Assembly (NCBI GenBank): GCA_027026055.1
Contig: JALVPA010000081.1
Location: 1-15,641 of the forward strand
DNA: 15,641 nt
Direction: 5' to 3'
Origin: Campylobacteraceae bacterium
GTDB taxonomy: Bacteria > Campylobacterota > Campylobacteria > Campylobacterales > Sulfurovaceae
Positions within the stretch are counted from its first letter, which is position 1, and each line of letters opens with the position of its first letter. A program made the translations under genes and the position numbers. Positions 1 to 7,371 of this stretch are shown in pieces. The notes below the pieces were generated by a model that was not told where the DNA came from, searched no databases, and saw only the letters and a program-made list of their open reading frames with translations.

Positions 1-196
1 TCTTAAAGCCGTACTCGACGAACTCCAAAAAAATCCGCCTCCATCCGTAGCGGGGATAAATTTCGGCCAAGCGCCGCAAGATTGGGAAGTTATCCTGCTC
101 GCTGTGCAATACGAACTGGCCGAAGAGGGCGGGAAAGCGCTCGTTTCCGGTTCTTTTAGCGGCTTCGAAGCCTATTTGAGCCGGCTACCGCTATAG
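1..196 (+). CDS. 3' end of an unrecognised protein (64 residues visible)
   Basis: A reading frame is open from the window edge (first complete codon at base 2) to a TAG at 194-196. The 64 visible residues start LKAVLDELQK and end EAYLSRLPL. They look like a soluble, mostly helical C-terminus with an acidic stretch (ELAEEGG) and no membrane segment. The gap to the next gene's ATG is only 24 bases on the same strand, so the two are probably co-transcribed. I do not recognise the family, and this fragment does not justify a function. Its position at the head of a glycan locus makes a polysaccharide role possible, but that is inference only. Confidence 0.6.
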   Translation, partial: LKAVLDELQKNPPPSVAGINFGQAPQDWEVILLAVQYELAEEGGKALVSGSFSGFEAYLSRLPL

Positions 197-220
197 CATT
201 CGGTGATGAAGTAAGGTACG

Positions 221-1279
221 ATGGCCGAAACGAAACGACATACTCTGCGCAACATCCAGATGATGCGTGCGATCGCGGCTTTATCCGTCCTACTTCATCA
301 TGCTTTGCCTCACTACAAAGCGATGGGCGGAACGTCGCCTACGATAATGTTCCTCGGAAAGTGGGGCTTTGTAGGTGTCGATATCTTTTTTGTAATCAGC
401 GGTTATATCATGGCTTATACGACATTCGACAAAGAGCGTTCGTGGAATAACGCCAAACGGTTTCTCAAGCACCGTTTTGTACGCATCTATTCCGGCTATT
501 GGCCTTTCTTCTTCGTCATGATTGCCTTGCTTTACGTCACCGATCCGAAAAGACTCGAAAGTTTGAACCTCTGGGGTTCGTTATTACTCACCGAAGCGGA
601 TATGTTCAAGTTGGTGCTACCCGTTTCGTGGTCGTTAACGTACGAACTCTATTTTTATCTGCTTTTCTTTTTCACTTTTTTTATTCCGTTTCGATTTTTG
701 TATTCTCTCCTTTCTGTCGGGATCGCGATGTTTGCATTCGCGGCCGTCTATCTTTATCTCACGATCCCGGAACAATACACTACATCGACTCAGACATTTT
801 TTTATTCTCCTTTTTTATTGGAGTTTTTCGGCGGCGTATTGCTTTTTATGTATCGAAAAAAGCTTATGCTTCCTTTGATGATTCCTATCGTAGTGCCGAT
901 CATTTATTTTTCATATGCTTACGGTATCGAACACGATGCGATGAACGGCATGCCTCGCATACTCTCTTTCGGGACGGGAGCCTTGGGATTGATTTTGTTG
1001 ACGCTCTTGTTGGAATACCATCGTATTTTCACTGCAAAAGGCACGATAGTGGCGATCGGAAACGCCTCTTATGCCCTCTATCTTTCTCATTTGATCCTTA
1101 TCGGTTTTTTTAGCATCTTCGGTCTGCGAAAACTATTTACTTCGCAAGAATACGCCTTGTTACCTTTGTTGGGATTGGTTTTTTTGATAGCGATATGTGT
1201 AAACTTTAGCCTCGTTTATTATGCCCGTATCGAAAAACCTCTATATCGAAAGCTTATTTCTTTCGGAGAAACGCGATGA
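221..1279 (+). CDS. Acyltransferase-3 (OafA/YrhL-type) membrane O-acyltransferase
   Basis: This 352-residue integral membrane protein belongs to the acyltransferase-3 family. These enzymes move acetyl or other acyl groups across the inner membrane onto O-antigen, capsule or other glycans. Visible hallmarks are the R-x10-H signature near the N-terminus (R16 to H27, within LLHHALPHY), the GVDIFFVISGY block at 52-62, and a basic R/K cluster ending in VRIYSGYW (87-94). About ten hydrophobic segments follow. NASYALYLSH near residue 285 is the usual late-helix motif. It has only the membrane domain, without the C-terminal SGNH domain of OafA-like members. The start is the ATG at 221, with a weak purine-rich site (gtaagg) just upstream. 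Its TGA overlaps the next ATG (ATGA), indicating translational coupling to a glycosyltransferase. The acceptor sugar cannot be read from sequence. Confidence 0.9.
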   Translation: MAETKRHTLRNIQMMRAIAALSVLLHHALPHYKAMGGTSPTIMFLGKWGFVGVDIFFVISGYIMAYTTFDKERSWNNAKRFLKHRFVRIYSGYWPFFFVMIALLYVTDPKRLESLNLWGSLLLTEADMFKLVLPVSWSLTYELYFYLLFFFTFFIPFRFLYSLLSVGIAMFAFAAVYLYLTIPEQYTTSTQTFFYSPFLLEFFGGVLLFMYRKKLMLPLMIPIVVPIIYFSYAYGIEHDAMNGMPRILSFGTGALGLILLTLLLEYHRIFTAKGTIVAIGNASYALYLSHLILIGFFSIFGLRKLFTSQEYALLPLLGLVFLIAICVNFSLVYYARIEKPLYRKLISFGETR

Positions 1280-2199
1280 AGCTTTCCGTCATTATCCCCA
1301 CATATAACGGCGGCCGCCTTTTTGTGCGCGTACTTAAAGCACTGCGAAACCAAACCGTTTCTTTCGAACTGATCATTGTCGATTCGGGTTCGACGGACGG
1401 GACTGCGGAGCGCGCACGTAAAGAAGCCGATATTTTCCTTTCCATCGACGCAAAAGATTTCGATCACGGCGGTACACGTACCCTCGCTGCGAAAAAAGCG
1501 AACGGAGAAATACTGGTCTTTTTGACACAAGATGCCCTCCTCATGAACGATACTGCCGTCGAAACGTTGGTAAAATGCCTTGAAGACCCCCAAACGGGTG
1601 CGGTATTCGGAAAACAACTTCCTTATGAGAATACATCGCTTTTTGGAAAACACCTTCGCCACTTCAACTATCCCGATGCCTCTTATGTCCGCTCTATAGA
1701 AGATAAACGGAAATATGGTATTAAAACCGCTTTCTTCTCGGACAGCTTTTCCGCATATAAAAAAGAGGTACTCGAAGAGGTTGGCTACTTCAAAAACGGG
1801 TTGATCGTAGGGGAGGATATGCATATCGCCGCAAAAATCTTGCGCGAAGGATATCGTATAGCCTATTGCGCTTCCGCGGCCGTCTATCATTCCCATAGCT
1901 ATAGCGCGCTACAAGAGTTTAAACGTTATTTCGATACGGGTGTTTTTCATACGAACGAGCGGTGGTTGCTTGAGACATTCGGAAAAGCCGAAGGCGAAGG
2001 CAAACGCTATGTAAAATCGGAGCTAAATTATTTGCTTAAGCATCGTGCATTCGGTAACATTCCCGCATTTTTCATACGCAATCTTATGAAATATGCAGGA
2101 TATAAATTGGGAAGGCATTATCGTCTTCTTCCTTCTTTCATCGTTTCCGCATGCAGTATGCACACCGCATGGTGGGAAAAAAGAAATGCCTCCGCTTAG
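1276..2199 (+). CDS. Family 2 glycosyltransferase, rhamnosyltransferase-like
   Basis: A 307-residue cytoplasmic GT-A-fold glycosyltransferase. The N-terminus VIIPTYNGG is the standard GT2 opening. IIVDSGSTDGT (33-43) forms the nucleotide-binding loop. TQDA (84-87) takes the DxD position. GEDMHIA (179-185) is the ED-type acceptor or catalytic-base motif. FDHGGTR at 62-68 is characteristic of rhamnosyltransferases, such as those acting on rhamnan or O-antigen. This agrees with rfbC and rfbD on the other strand, so dTDP-L-rhamnose is the likely donor (inference). The ATG overlaps the upstream stop in ATGA, with a Shine-Dalgarno site ggag at 1265-1268. The last ~80 residues are basic and partly hydrophobic, suggesting peripheral membrane attachment. 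The family assignment is secure; the sugar specificity is moderate. Confidence 0.88.
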   Translation: MKLSVIIPTYNGGRLFVRVLKALRNQTVSFELIIVDSGSTDGTAERARKEADIFLSIDAKDFDHGGTRTLAAKKANGEILVFLTQDALLMNDTAVETLVKCLEDPQTGAVFGKQLPYENTSLFGKHLRHFNYPDASYVRSIEDKRKYGIKTAFFSDSFSAYKKEVLEEVGYFKNGLIVGEDMHIAAKILREGYRIAYCASAAVYHSHSYSALQEFKRYFDTGVFHTNERWLLETFGKAEGEGKRYVKSELNYLLKHRAFGNIPAFFIRNLMKYAGYKLGRHYRLLPSFIVSACSMHTAWWEKRNASA

Positions 2200-2331
2200 T
2201 TTCGTTTTATAACTTTAAACTTAAACGTATATACTTTCACCGAACGTTCTCATAAAGCGTTTTTATGAAACTTATCTCTCCCCCCGTATCGCAATACGAC
2301 GAAAGAATAAAAAAAAAGCGAGGAAAGAACA
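2200..2331 (+). promoter_or_regulatory. Intergenic leader before the UbiA gene; possible promoter
   Basis: This 132-base gap is the only sizeable one in the plus-strand block, so the UbiA-GtrA pair may have its own transcript. It holds a possible -10 box TATACT at 2230-2235 without a convincing -35. It also has a small AT-rich hairpin (TCATAAA 2250-2256 with TTTATGA 2262-2268), a C6 run at 2280-2285 and an A9 run at 2309-2317. The A9 run lies just before the Shine-Dalgarno site aggaaag (2321-2327). The hairpin is too AT-rich to call a terminator with confidence. Confidence 0.3.
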
Positions 2332-3201
2332 TTGTCATTCAAAGATATTCTCAAACTGATGCGTCCTCATCAGTACATCAAGAATTTGTTTATTTTTTTA
2401 CCGCTCTTTTTCGCGATGAAGATTACCGAGACCGATTTGCTATTCAACGATGTCGTCGCTTTTATCGCATTCTCGCTAACCGCCAGTGCTGTCTACGTAT
2501 TAAACGACTATCACGACAGAGACGAAGACCGACGCCACCCAATTAAAAAAGACAGACCATTGGCTTCGGGAGCTATCGGTACGACACAAGCTTTTGTGAT
2601 TATGGCGCTCCTTGCCCTCGTCGGTTTTACTTTGATGTCTTTCCTTTCTCTCGAAGCATTCGGCATACTTTGTTTATATGTCGTTTTAAATATTGCTTAT
2701 AGCTTTTATTTGAAACATGTCGCTATTTTGGACATAACGATTATCGCTATCGGTTTCGTACTTCGATTGTTTATCGGTGCTTTCGTTACGGATGTGGTAC
2801 TATCGATGTGGATAGTCGTCATGACGTTTTTGCTGGCACTTTTTCTAGCACTTGCCAAACGTCGTGACGATGTCCTCATCTTTATGGAGACCGGGAAAAG
2901 AATGCGCAAAGTTATAGACGGTTACAATCTGCAATTTCTCGATACAGCAATGTCGATCATGGCTTCGGTCGTAATCGTCGCTTATACCATTTATACCACT
3001 TCTTCGGAAGAAGCGGCATATTTTCATACGCAATACCTTTATCTCACCGCTCTGTTCGTCATCATGGGAATCATGCGTTATCTGCAAGTGACTTTTGTGT
3101 TTAAAAATAGCGGCTCGCCTACTAAAATCGTACTGAAAGATACGTTTATGCAACTGACGCTGCTGGGTTGGATTATCACTTTTGCATGGATCATATATTG
3201 A
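2332..3201 (+). CDS. UbiA-family polyprenyl-phosphate phosphoribosyltransferase-like (DPPRS type)
   Basis: A 289-residue multispanning UbiA prenyltransferase. The first Asp-rich motif is NDYHDRDED (58-66, NDxxDxxxD), followed by KKDRPLASG (72-80). The second motif is YSFYLKHVAILD (123-134). The later pattern GKRMRK (188-193), YNLQF and IMRYLQ (247-252) matches the mycobacterial decaprenyl-phosphate phosphoribosyltransferase type better than menaquinone or heme UbiA enzymes. Those enzymes move 5-phosphoribose from PRPP to a polyprenyl phosphate on the inner membrane, the first step toward lipid-linked pentoses. The start is TTG at 2332: aggaaag (2321-2327) sits at good spacing, and the usual N-terminal RPHQYIKN block follows. 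An ATG at 2359 would cut into conserved sequence. The next gene overlaps its 3' end. UbiA membership is secure; PRPP use is inferred from similarity. Confidence 0.8.
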   Translation: MSFKDILKLMRPHQYIKNLFIFLPLFFAMKITETDLLFNDVVAFIAFSLTASAVYVLNDYHDRDEDRRHPIKKDRPLASGAIGTTQAFVIMALLALVGFTLMSFLSLEAFGILCLYVVLNIAYSFYLKHVAILDITIIAIGFVLRLFIGAFVTDVVLSMWIVVMTFLLALFLALAKRRDDVLIFMETGKRMRKVIDGYNLQFLDTAMSIMASVVIVAYTIYTTSSEEAAYFHTQYLYLTALFVIMGIMRYLQVTFVFKNSGSPTKIVLKDTFMQLTLLGWIITFAWIIY

Positions 3202-3596
3202 AAATTGCTCTCAAATATACGCTCTTCGCCATTATCGCCACAAGTTTCAACCTACTTGTTCAATATATCAGTTTTCGCTTCTACACGGGCTATGGAGCAT
3301 TGTTCGTCGCTATGTTCTGGGGCACGCTTGTCGGCTTGTTTATCAAATATTATCTCGATAAACATTACATTTTTTATTATCGACACACTTCTCAAAAAGA
3401 GAATGGAAAGACCTTTGTTCTCTATTCTTTTATGGGTGTATTCACCACGCTGCTTTCATGGAGTATCGAATACGCTTTCGATGCCCTGTGGAAAATAGAT
3501 GTCGCCAAATATATAGGTGCGATAGTCGGACAAGTCGCAGGATATATAACAAAATACAGACTGGATAAAAAGTTCGTCTTCAAACAAAACGGTTGA
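3186..3596 (+). CDS. GtrA-family membrane protein (putative lipid-linked sugar flippase)
   Basis: With the ATG at 3186 this is a 136-residue, four-helix GtrA-family protein. GtrA proteins are thought to move, or help move, polyprenyl-phosphate sugars across the inner membrane. The family's duplicated half-motif is visible twice, IKYYLDKHYIF (53-63) and TKYRLDKKFVF (122-132), each at the end of a helix pair. The frame extends upstream to a TTG at 3168, and a TTG at 3198 overlaps the upstream stop; none has a clear Shine-Dalgarno site. ATG 3186 gives a normal family N-terminus and a 16-base overlap with the UbiA gene, implying coupling. In mycobacteria a GtrA protein (Rv3789) works in the pathway fed by DPPRS, so the pairing is meaningful. 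The stop lies in the loop of a hairpin shared with the convergent gene. Confidence 0.85.
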   Translation: MDHILKIALKYTLFAIIATSFNLLVQYISFRFYTGYGALFVAMFWGTLVGLFIKYYLDKHYIFYYRHTSQKENGKTFVLYSFMGVFTTLLSWSIEYAFDALWKIDVAKYIGAIVGQVAGYITKYRLDKKFVFKQNG

Positions 3597-3606
3597 GTGC
3601 ACCGTT
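3588..3606 (-). terminator. Compact hairpin at the convergent gene ends
   Basis: AACGGT (3588-3593) and ACCGTT (3601-3606) form a 6-bp perfect stem around a 7-base loop. On the minus strand the stem runs into TTTTGTTTG, a reasonable U-rich tail, so it can terminate the minus-strand block. On the plus strand no T-run follows. The GtrA TGA (3594-3596) is in the loop, and the minus-strand TAA overlaps one arm. The stem is short, so confidence is moderate. Confidence 0.45.
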
Positions 3607-5176
3607 ATAATGTCGCGCCTTCTTTATAAAACCAAATTTCCGTCTCTCCGCACCGCCACACTTTATCGGGCTTGCCGTTTTTTTCTTCGATAAGATCGTA
3701 ATTGAGTTCGTAATAACGCTGACTCGCACCGTGATCGATCAAGACGAGATCATATTTCTTTTTATACCATCTTGTTGTCGTGATCCATTTGTAAGGATTC
3801 AACATTCTATCGTATTGCGCTACGGAAATATTGTGCTCGCTCAATACATAAAGATTCTTGCTTTGCCAATATTGAGCCGCTATCTTCGTCGCGTTTACCT
3901 CTTTTATAATACAATCGACACATTCAATCCATGGCGTTGTATAACCGTTATACCACTTTTGATGCAAAAAAGACTCTCTTGCACTCCAAAGCAACGAAAC
4001 ACATACCATGACGATACCGGAAAAAAGCAAACGGCTCTTGGCCGTTTCGCCCAAAAGCTCTCTTATCGACGATACAAGACCCGTATAATACGTAAAAAGG
4101 GGCAAATAAACCCATGGAAGTACAAAAAGCGGTATAAAGTAGCGTGCATTTATCTCTCTCGTTGTCATCGAAAATGCCAAAATAGACCCTATCGCCATCA
4201 ATAGAAACGTCAATGCGATAAAGACGACTGCCTTGCCTTTTTTCATTCTAACGATCTTTTTGTACCGTACAATCGTTACGACACTCAACAAAATCACCGT
4301 GATCATAACGAAAAAAGCGACGGAATAGTGTTGCATGAAATCGAAAAAAATCGATTGCAACCTCTCTAGATTGTACGGTATCTGCTCCAAAGACAAAGCG
4401 GGATCGTTTGCGTCGGCATGGATCAACCGATTGGGTATTAACGCATCATGCAAGCGTTTTCCGACGATAACCGCCGCTACCCCCGATAGATTCATTCCCA
4501 ACATATGTTTCCACGAAACCAAACCTGCCGCCCACATCAATACGAGTGCGCCTATCATGGGTAGTATCCACTGCAACACGTACAACCTGTCCGATGCGAT
4601 GACCGCCACCCAGACAACGAACAGAACGACCGTACGTAGCGATATGCGGAACGTTCGGCTTTTCATTTGAAAGAGGAGAAGATAAAGCATCCACAATCCC
4701 ACTAAAAAACCGCCGTAATGAAATCCGCTCAAAAACTGCAACAACCATACAGGTGTTTTAAAAAAATAGATGCCGCTAAAAACAAATACCGTCACATACC
4801 ACGCTGTACGCTTCGTAAAAAAATAGGAGAAAATCAGATAGAGAATCCATACGAAAAAGAAAGCCTCAACCAGAAAAAACAAAGATAAAGCATGGTAAAA
4901 ATCGCCGCTTATTGAATGTACGATAAAATAGAGTAAAATATCGGGGAAAAAATAAGGTACGGGCGTAAAATACCATGTATCATATATGCCTCCTTCATAA
5001 ACGAGGTCTTTATAAAGTGCCGGGAAAAAGAGTGCATCGGCATTAAAAAGCGTATCGAGCATCCTATCGTCGGCCAATGTACTCATCGGTATTTGATGCG
5101 TATAATACAACCCTGCGTAGATACCGAAAATCAGCAAAACAATCGCTATACTGAAATATAATGCCAATTGTCTCAA
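3605..5176 (-). CDS. Large multispanning membrane protein, GT-C-like, family not recognised
   Basis: A 523-residue protein with about ten hydrophobic segments from residue 3 to about 400, then a soluble tail of roughly 120 residues. The first extracytoplasmic loop carries acidic residues (TLADDRML, then NADALFFPALYKDL) and a PYFFPD block. This layout resembles GT-C glycosyltransferases using polyprenyl-phosphate sugars, but I see no diagnostic family motif, so the transferase role is inference. I favour TTG at 5176: AAGGAG lies at 5184-5189 on the minus strand with a 7-base spacer, and a membrane helix follows at once. The longer frame from GTG at 5221 has no ribosome site and would add a charged leader that mostly encodes that Shine-Dalgarno site. 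It is the last minus-strand gene, with its own possible promoter. It faces the UbiA-GtrA pair convergently. Confidence 0.8.
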   Translation of the reverse strand: MRQLALYFSIAIVLLIFGIYAGLYYTHQIPMSTLADDRMLDTLFNADALFFPALYKDLVYEGGIYDTWYFTPVPYFFPDILLYFIVHSISGDFYHALSLFFLVEAFFFVWILYLIFSYFFTKRTAWYVTVFVFSGIYFFKTPVWLLQFLSGFHYGGFLVGLWMLYLLLFQMKSRTFRISLRTVVLFVVWVAVIASDRLYVLQWILPMIGALVLMWAAGLVSWKHMLGMNLSGVAAVIVGKRLHDALIPNRLIHADANDPALSLEQIPYNLERLQSIFFDFMQHYSVAFFVMITVILLSVVTIVRYKKIVRMKKGKAVVFIALTFLLMAIGSILAFSMTTREINARYFIPLFVLPWVYLPLFTYYTGLVSSIRELLGETAKSRLLFSGIVMVCVSLLWSARESFLHQKWYNGYTTPWIECVDCIIKEVNATKIAAQYWQSKNLYVLSEHNISVAQYDRMLNPYKWITTTRWYKKKYDLVLIDHGASQRYYELNYDLIEEKNGKPDKVWRCGETEIWFYKEGATL

Positions 5177-5291
5177 AAACTCTCTCCTTCTCTCTTCATA
5201 TCGAACCTCGCATGCGTACACATATTACTGCGTATACATGGCGGATATATCTTTTTATAACTATACGCACGGCATTGCATATTTCTCGCGT

Positions 5292-5297
5292 ATTATA
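5292..5297 (-). promoter_or_regulatory. Putative -10 box for the 523-residue membrane protein gene
   Basis: The minus strand reads TATAAT here, about 115 bases upstream of the TTG start, in an AT-rich gap. There is no good -35 at 17 bases, which is common in Campylobacterota promoters. The 38-base dyad at 5307-5344 lies just upstream, where a -35 or operator would be. Confidence 0.35.
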
Positions 5298-5306
5298 GTC
5301 TAATTT

Positions 5307-5344
5307 CGACAATATAGAATTAATCCCGATAATTTTTATTGTCG
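5307..5344. promoter_or_regulatory. 38-base imperfect dyad across the PIG-L stop codon
   Basis: Outer arms CGACAATA (5307-5314) and TATTGTCG (5337-5344) are perfect complements. Inner arms AATTA (5318-5322) and TAATT (5330-5334) also pair, around a 7-base loop. One bulged base and one G-T position interrupt the stem. The PIG-L TAA (5322-5320) is inside. No T-run follows on the minus strand, so it is not a classic terminator. It could be an operator for the adjacent -10 box, or an mRNA 3'-end structure. Confidence 0.45.
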
Positions 5345-7371
5345 CGATTTACGGTGTGCCGATAATATACCCAATCGACGTCACGTACACGTGAAGAACG
5401 GATAAAACGTTTTTTTAACGGAATTTTACAAACCCCTTTTTTATCATTTTTCAGCACCAAAGCAACGCCATACTCGCCTACGGGCAAATCGTCGGTATCT
5501 ACGACCCCGTAAAAACCGCTCTTTTCATAACCATCGAATCCGAATAGTTTGGCGACATCTTTTCTGTTCTTTTTGAAAAGAAGATAGAGATACTTTCTCT
5601 CTCGAGAGTGTAAAAGAAGATACGTATTTGTATCGGCACCGTCCCAACCCGCTACAAACGCCCACCCTTCGAGATACATCGTATGTCTCGTAAGAGCAAA
5701 ACGATCCGTGTGCATTCTCACCCTCTTGCATATGGGGAGACGTTTCGGCACGCTGTCGGCATCGAGACGCTTCGCATAACGGACGGCATAGCCCTTTTCC
5801 AAATCTATGGAGTCGTCATAAATTTTCTCAGTATCGACTACATAAAACAATTCGTTCTGCCTTACCCCTTTTCTAAAATAAGTGAAATCTTTACATATGA
5901 GACTATTGTTGCCTTGACACGGATCGACGATATCTTTTTCGCTTATATTCAAAGCAATATCGCTTTTGACAGATTCTATCATCGAATATCTGATATCGCT
6001 CATCATATCGAGAGCCAACAGTTTCTTCGTTTGGACTTCGCGAGACAGAGGAAAAGAAAAAAGCGTATCGAAGTAGAGATTTCCGCCATAAAAGGGCGGT
6101 AAGCTCATCGCTTCCCCTCGTTTACCGAAAGGATAATATGCATCTTCGACACAATGGTTAGTATAAAAAAACAATTTTCCTCTTTTATAATGCATATGTC
6201 TCAGTGCCTGTAATAAAGCAACCGTAGAAAATCGATGGTCGGGATGCTTATCGATTGGAGGGTAAGGTGTCACGATAATATCGGGACGAATTGTTCCGAT
6301 CAAATATTCGAGATTCTCGACCAAAGAATGCCAATCGTTTCCGCGAATCAAATGTTTCGCAATGCTCGAACGGTTGTATCTTCTAAATATTTCCGTCTTC
6401 TCCTCACCTTTGTAGCGACCCGTTACGGAGGCATCCATATTCCTATACATCCATGACAATCTCGTGTCGAAATACCCAAGCTGAATCGTATGTTCCGGAG
6501 AAACCTTTCCGTACATCGGCACGGCAATACTGTCCATTGCACGATGTCTACCCTTTAGTATATGCGCAGCATCTTTATCCCTCGTCAATTCGGTATAGAT
6601 TTCGTCCGCCCCGGCTTCTCCCGCCGTGACGGTCACGATGTAACTCTCTTTCGCATAGGTACTGTATAACCCGAATGCCGCAATCTCCGCATCGTCCGGA
6701 TGCGGTGCGACGATCAAAATGCGTTTACCCTCCAACTTTGGTGGGTTAAAGAGATACAATGTAGCGTTTTGATCCGGAACGATAATGCGTTTACTGACAA
6801 TACGTATCTTTTCATACGAAGACAACCGCAACGACGAGAGATTCGCATACCGAATGCCGTTCGTCGCAGCTTCGAAGGTGTGTACCGTTTTATTTCCCAA
6901 TTCGTCGTAAAAAGTCACGGAGGGGGGGAAATAGCCGCCAAGCAACGTGCTTTTCAAACCTATTTTCAAAAAAGCTGTTGCGTTTTTCGGTATCGATGTA
7001 CACGAAAGCAAAAACTCCCCTCCGACAATCTCCACGGGGCACCGTATCGCTTTCGAACGGTTAAAATCGTAACGATAGTCTCTCCTCTTCGTTTCGTTGT
7101 TTTTCGTCGTTGCGATTTTTTTCATTTTTGAGACGACTGCGCTCAAGTTGTCGCTCTTGACTCCTTCGATACCCGCATTTGCAAAATCGGATATACGGAA
7201 ACGTACCGTTTCGTTATTTTCGAGTGCGCGAATCTTTTGCACCAATCTCTTTTGGGGCACAACCTCCGCGGCGTATGTCGAGCATATGCACAAAGATGCA
7301 AATGCCGATAACAAAACAAACTCCACGATCTTCACGGTTTTTTTCCGTTTTGAAGGTGTAATCTTTTCCAT
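5320..7371 (-). CDS. Exported PIG-L/LmbE-family deacetylase with extra N- and C-terminal modules
   Basis: A 683-residue protein in three parts. Residues 1-35 form an export signal: basic n-region, hydrophobic stretch (EFVLLSAFASLCIC), then TYAA as a possible cleavage site. Residues ~40-212 are an unrecognised, beta-rich looking region. Residues ~215-460 are a PIG-L deacetylase domain with APHPDDAE (222-229; H224 and D227 as metal ligands, D226 as base) and HPDH (376-379). PIG-L enzymes are zinc-dependent and remove acetyl from N-acetylglucosamine-type sugars; most act in the cytosol, so export is unusual. Residues ~560-657 form a module also found at the end of the GT-C-like protein at 13503. 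The ATG at 7371 overlaps the upstream gene by 40 bases without a Shine-Dalgarno site. GTG at 7335 gives a 4-base overlap, with the signal peptide beginning MKIVEF, and may be the real start. A C7 run lies in the coding strand (6922-6928). Confidence 0.85.
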   Translation of the reverse strand: MEKITPSKRKKTVKIVEFVLLSAFASLCICSTYAAEVVPQKRLVQKIRALENNETVRFRISDFANAGIEGVKSDNLSAVVSKMKKIATTKNNETKRRDYRYDFNRSKAIRCPVEIVGGEFLLSCTSIPKNATAFLKIGLKSTLLGGYFPPSVTFYDELGNKTVHTFEAATNGIRYANLSSLRLSSYEKIRIVSKRIIVPDQNATLYLFNPPKLEGKRILIVAPHPDDAEIAAFGLYSTYAKESYIVTVTAGEAGADEIYTELTRDKDAAHILKGRHRAMDSIAVPMYGKVSPEHTIQLGYFDTRLSWMYRNMDASVTGRYKGEEKTEIFRRYNRSSIAKHLIRGNDWHSLVENLEYLIGTIRPDIIVTPYPPIDKHPDHRFSTVALLQALRHMHYKRGKLFFYTNHCVEDAYYPFGKRGEAMSLPPFYGGNLYFDTLFSFPLSREVQTKKLLALDMMSDIRYSMIESVKSDIALNISEKDIVDPCQGNNSLICKDFTYFRKGVRQNELFYVVDTEKIYDDSIDLEKGYAVRYAKRLDADSVPKRLPICKRVRMHTDRFALTRHTMYLEGWAFVAGWDGADTNTYLLLHSRERKYLYLLFKKNRKDVAKLFGFDGYEKSGFYGVVDTDDLPVGEYGVALVLKNDKKGVCKIPLKKRFIRSSRVRDVDWVYYRHTVNRDNKNYRD

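Noticed and set aside
499..1113. 204-codon plus-strand open frame inside the acyltransferase-3 gene
   Set aside because: It is a +1-type frame within a membrane protein gene whose own frame carries all family motifs.
1219..1896. 225-codon minus-strand open frame across the acyltransferase/GT2 junction
   Set aside because: It is antisense to two well-supported genes, and its composition is that of a wobble shadow (Cys/Phe/Arg-rich).
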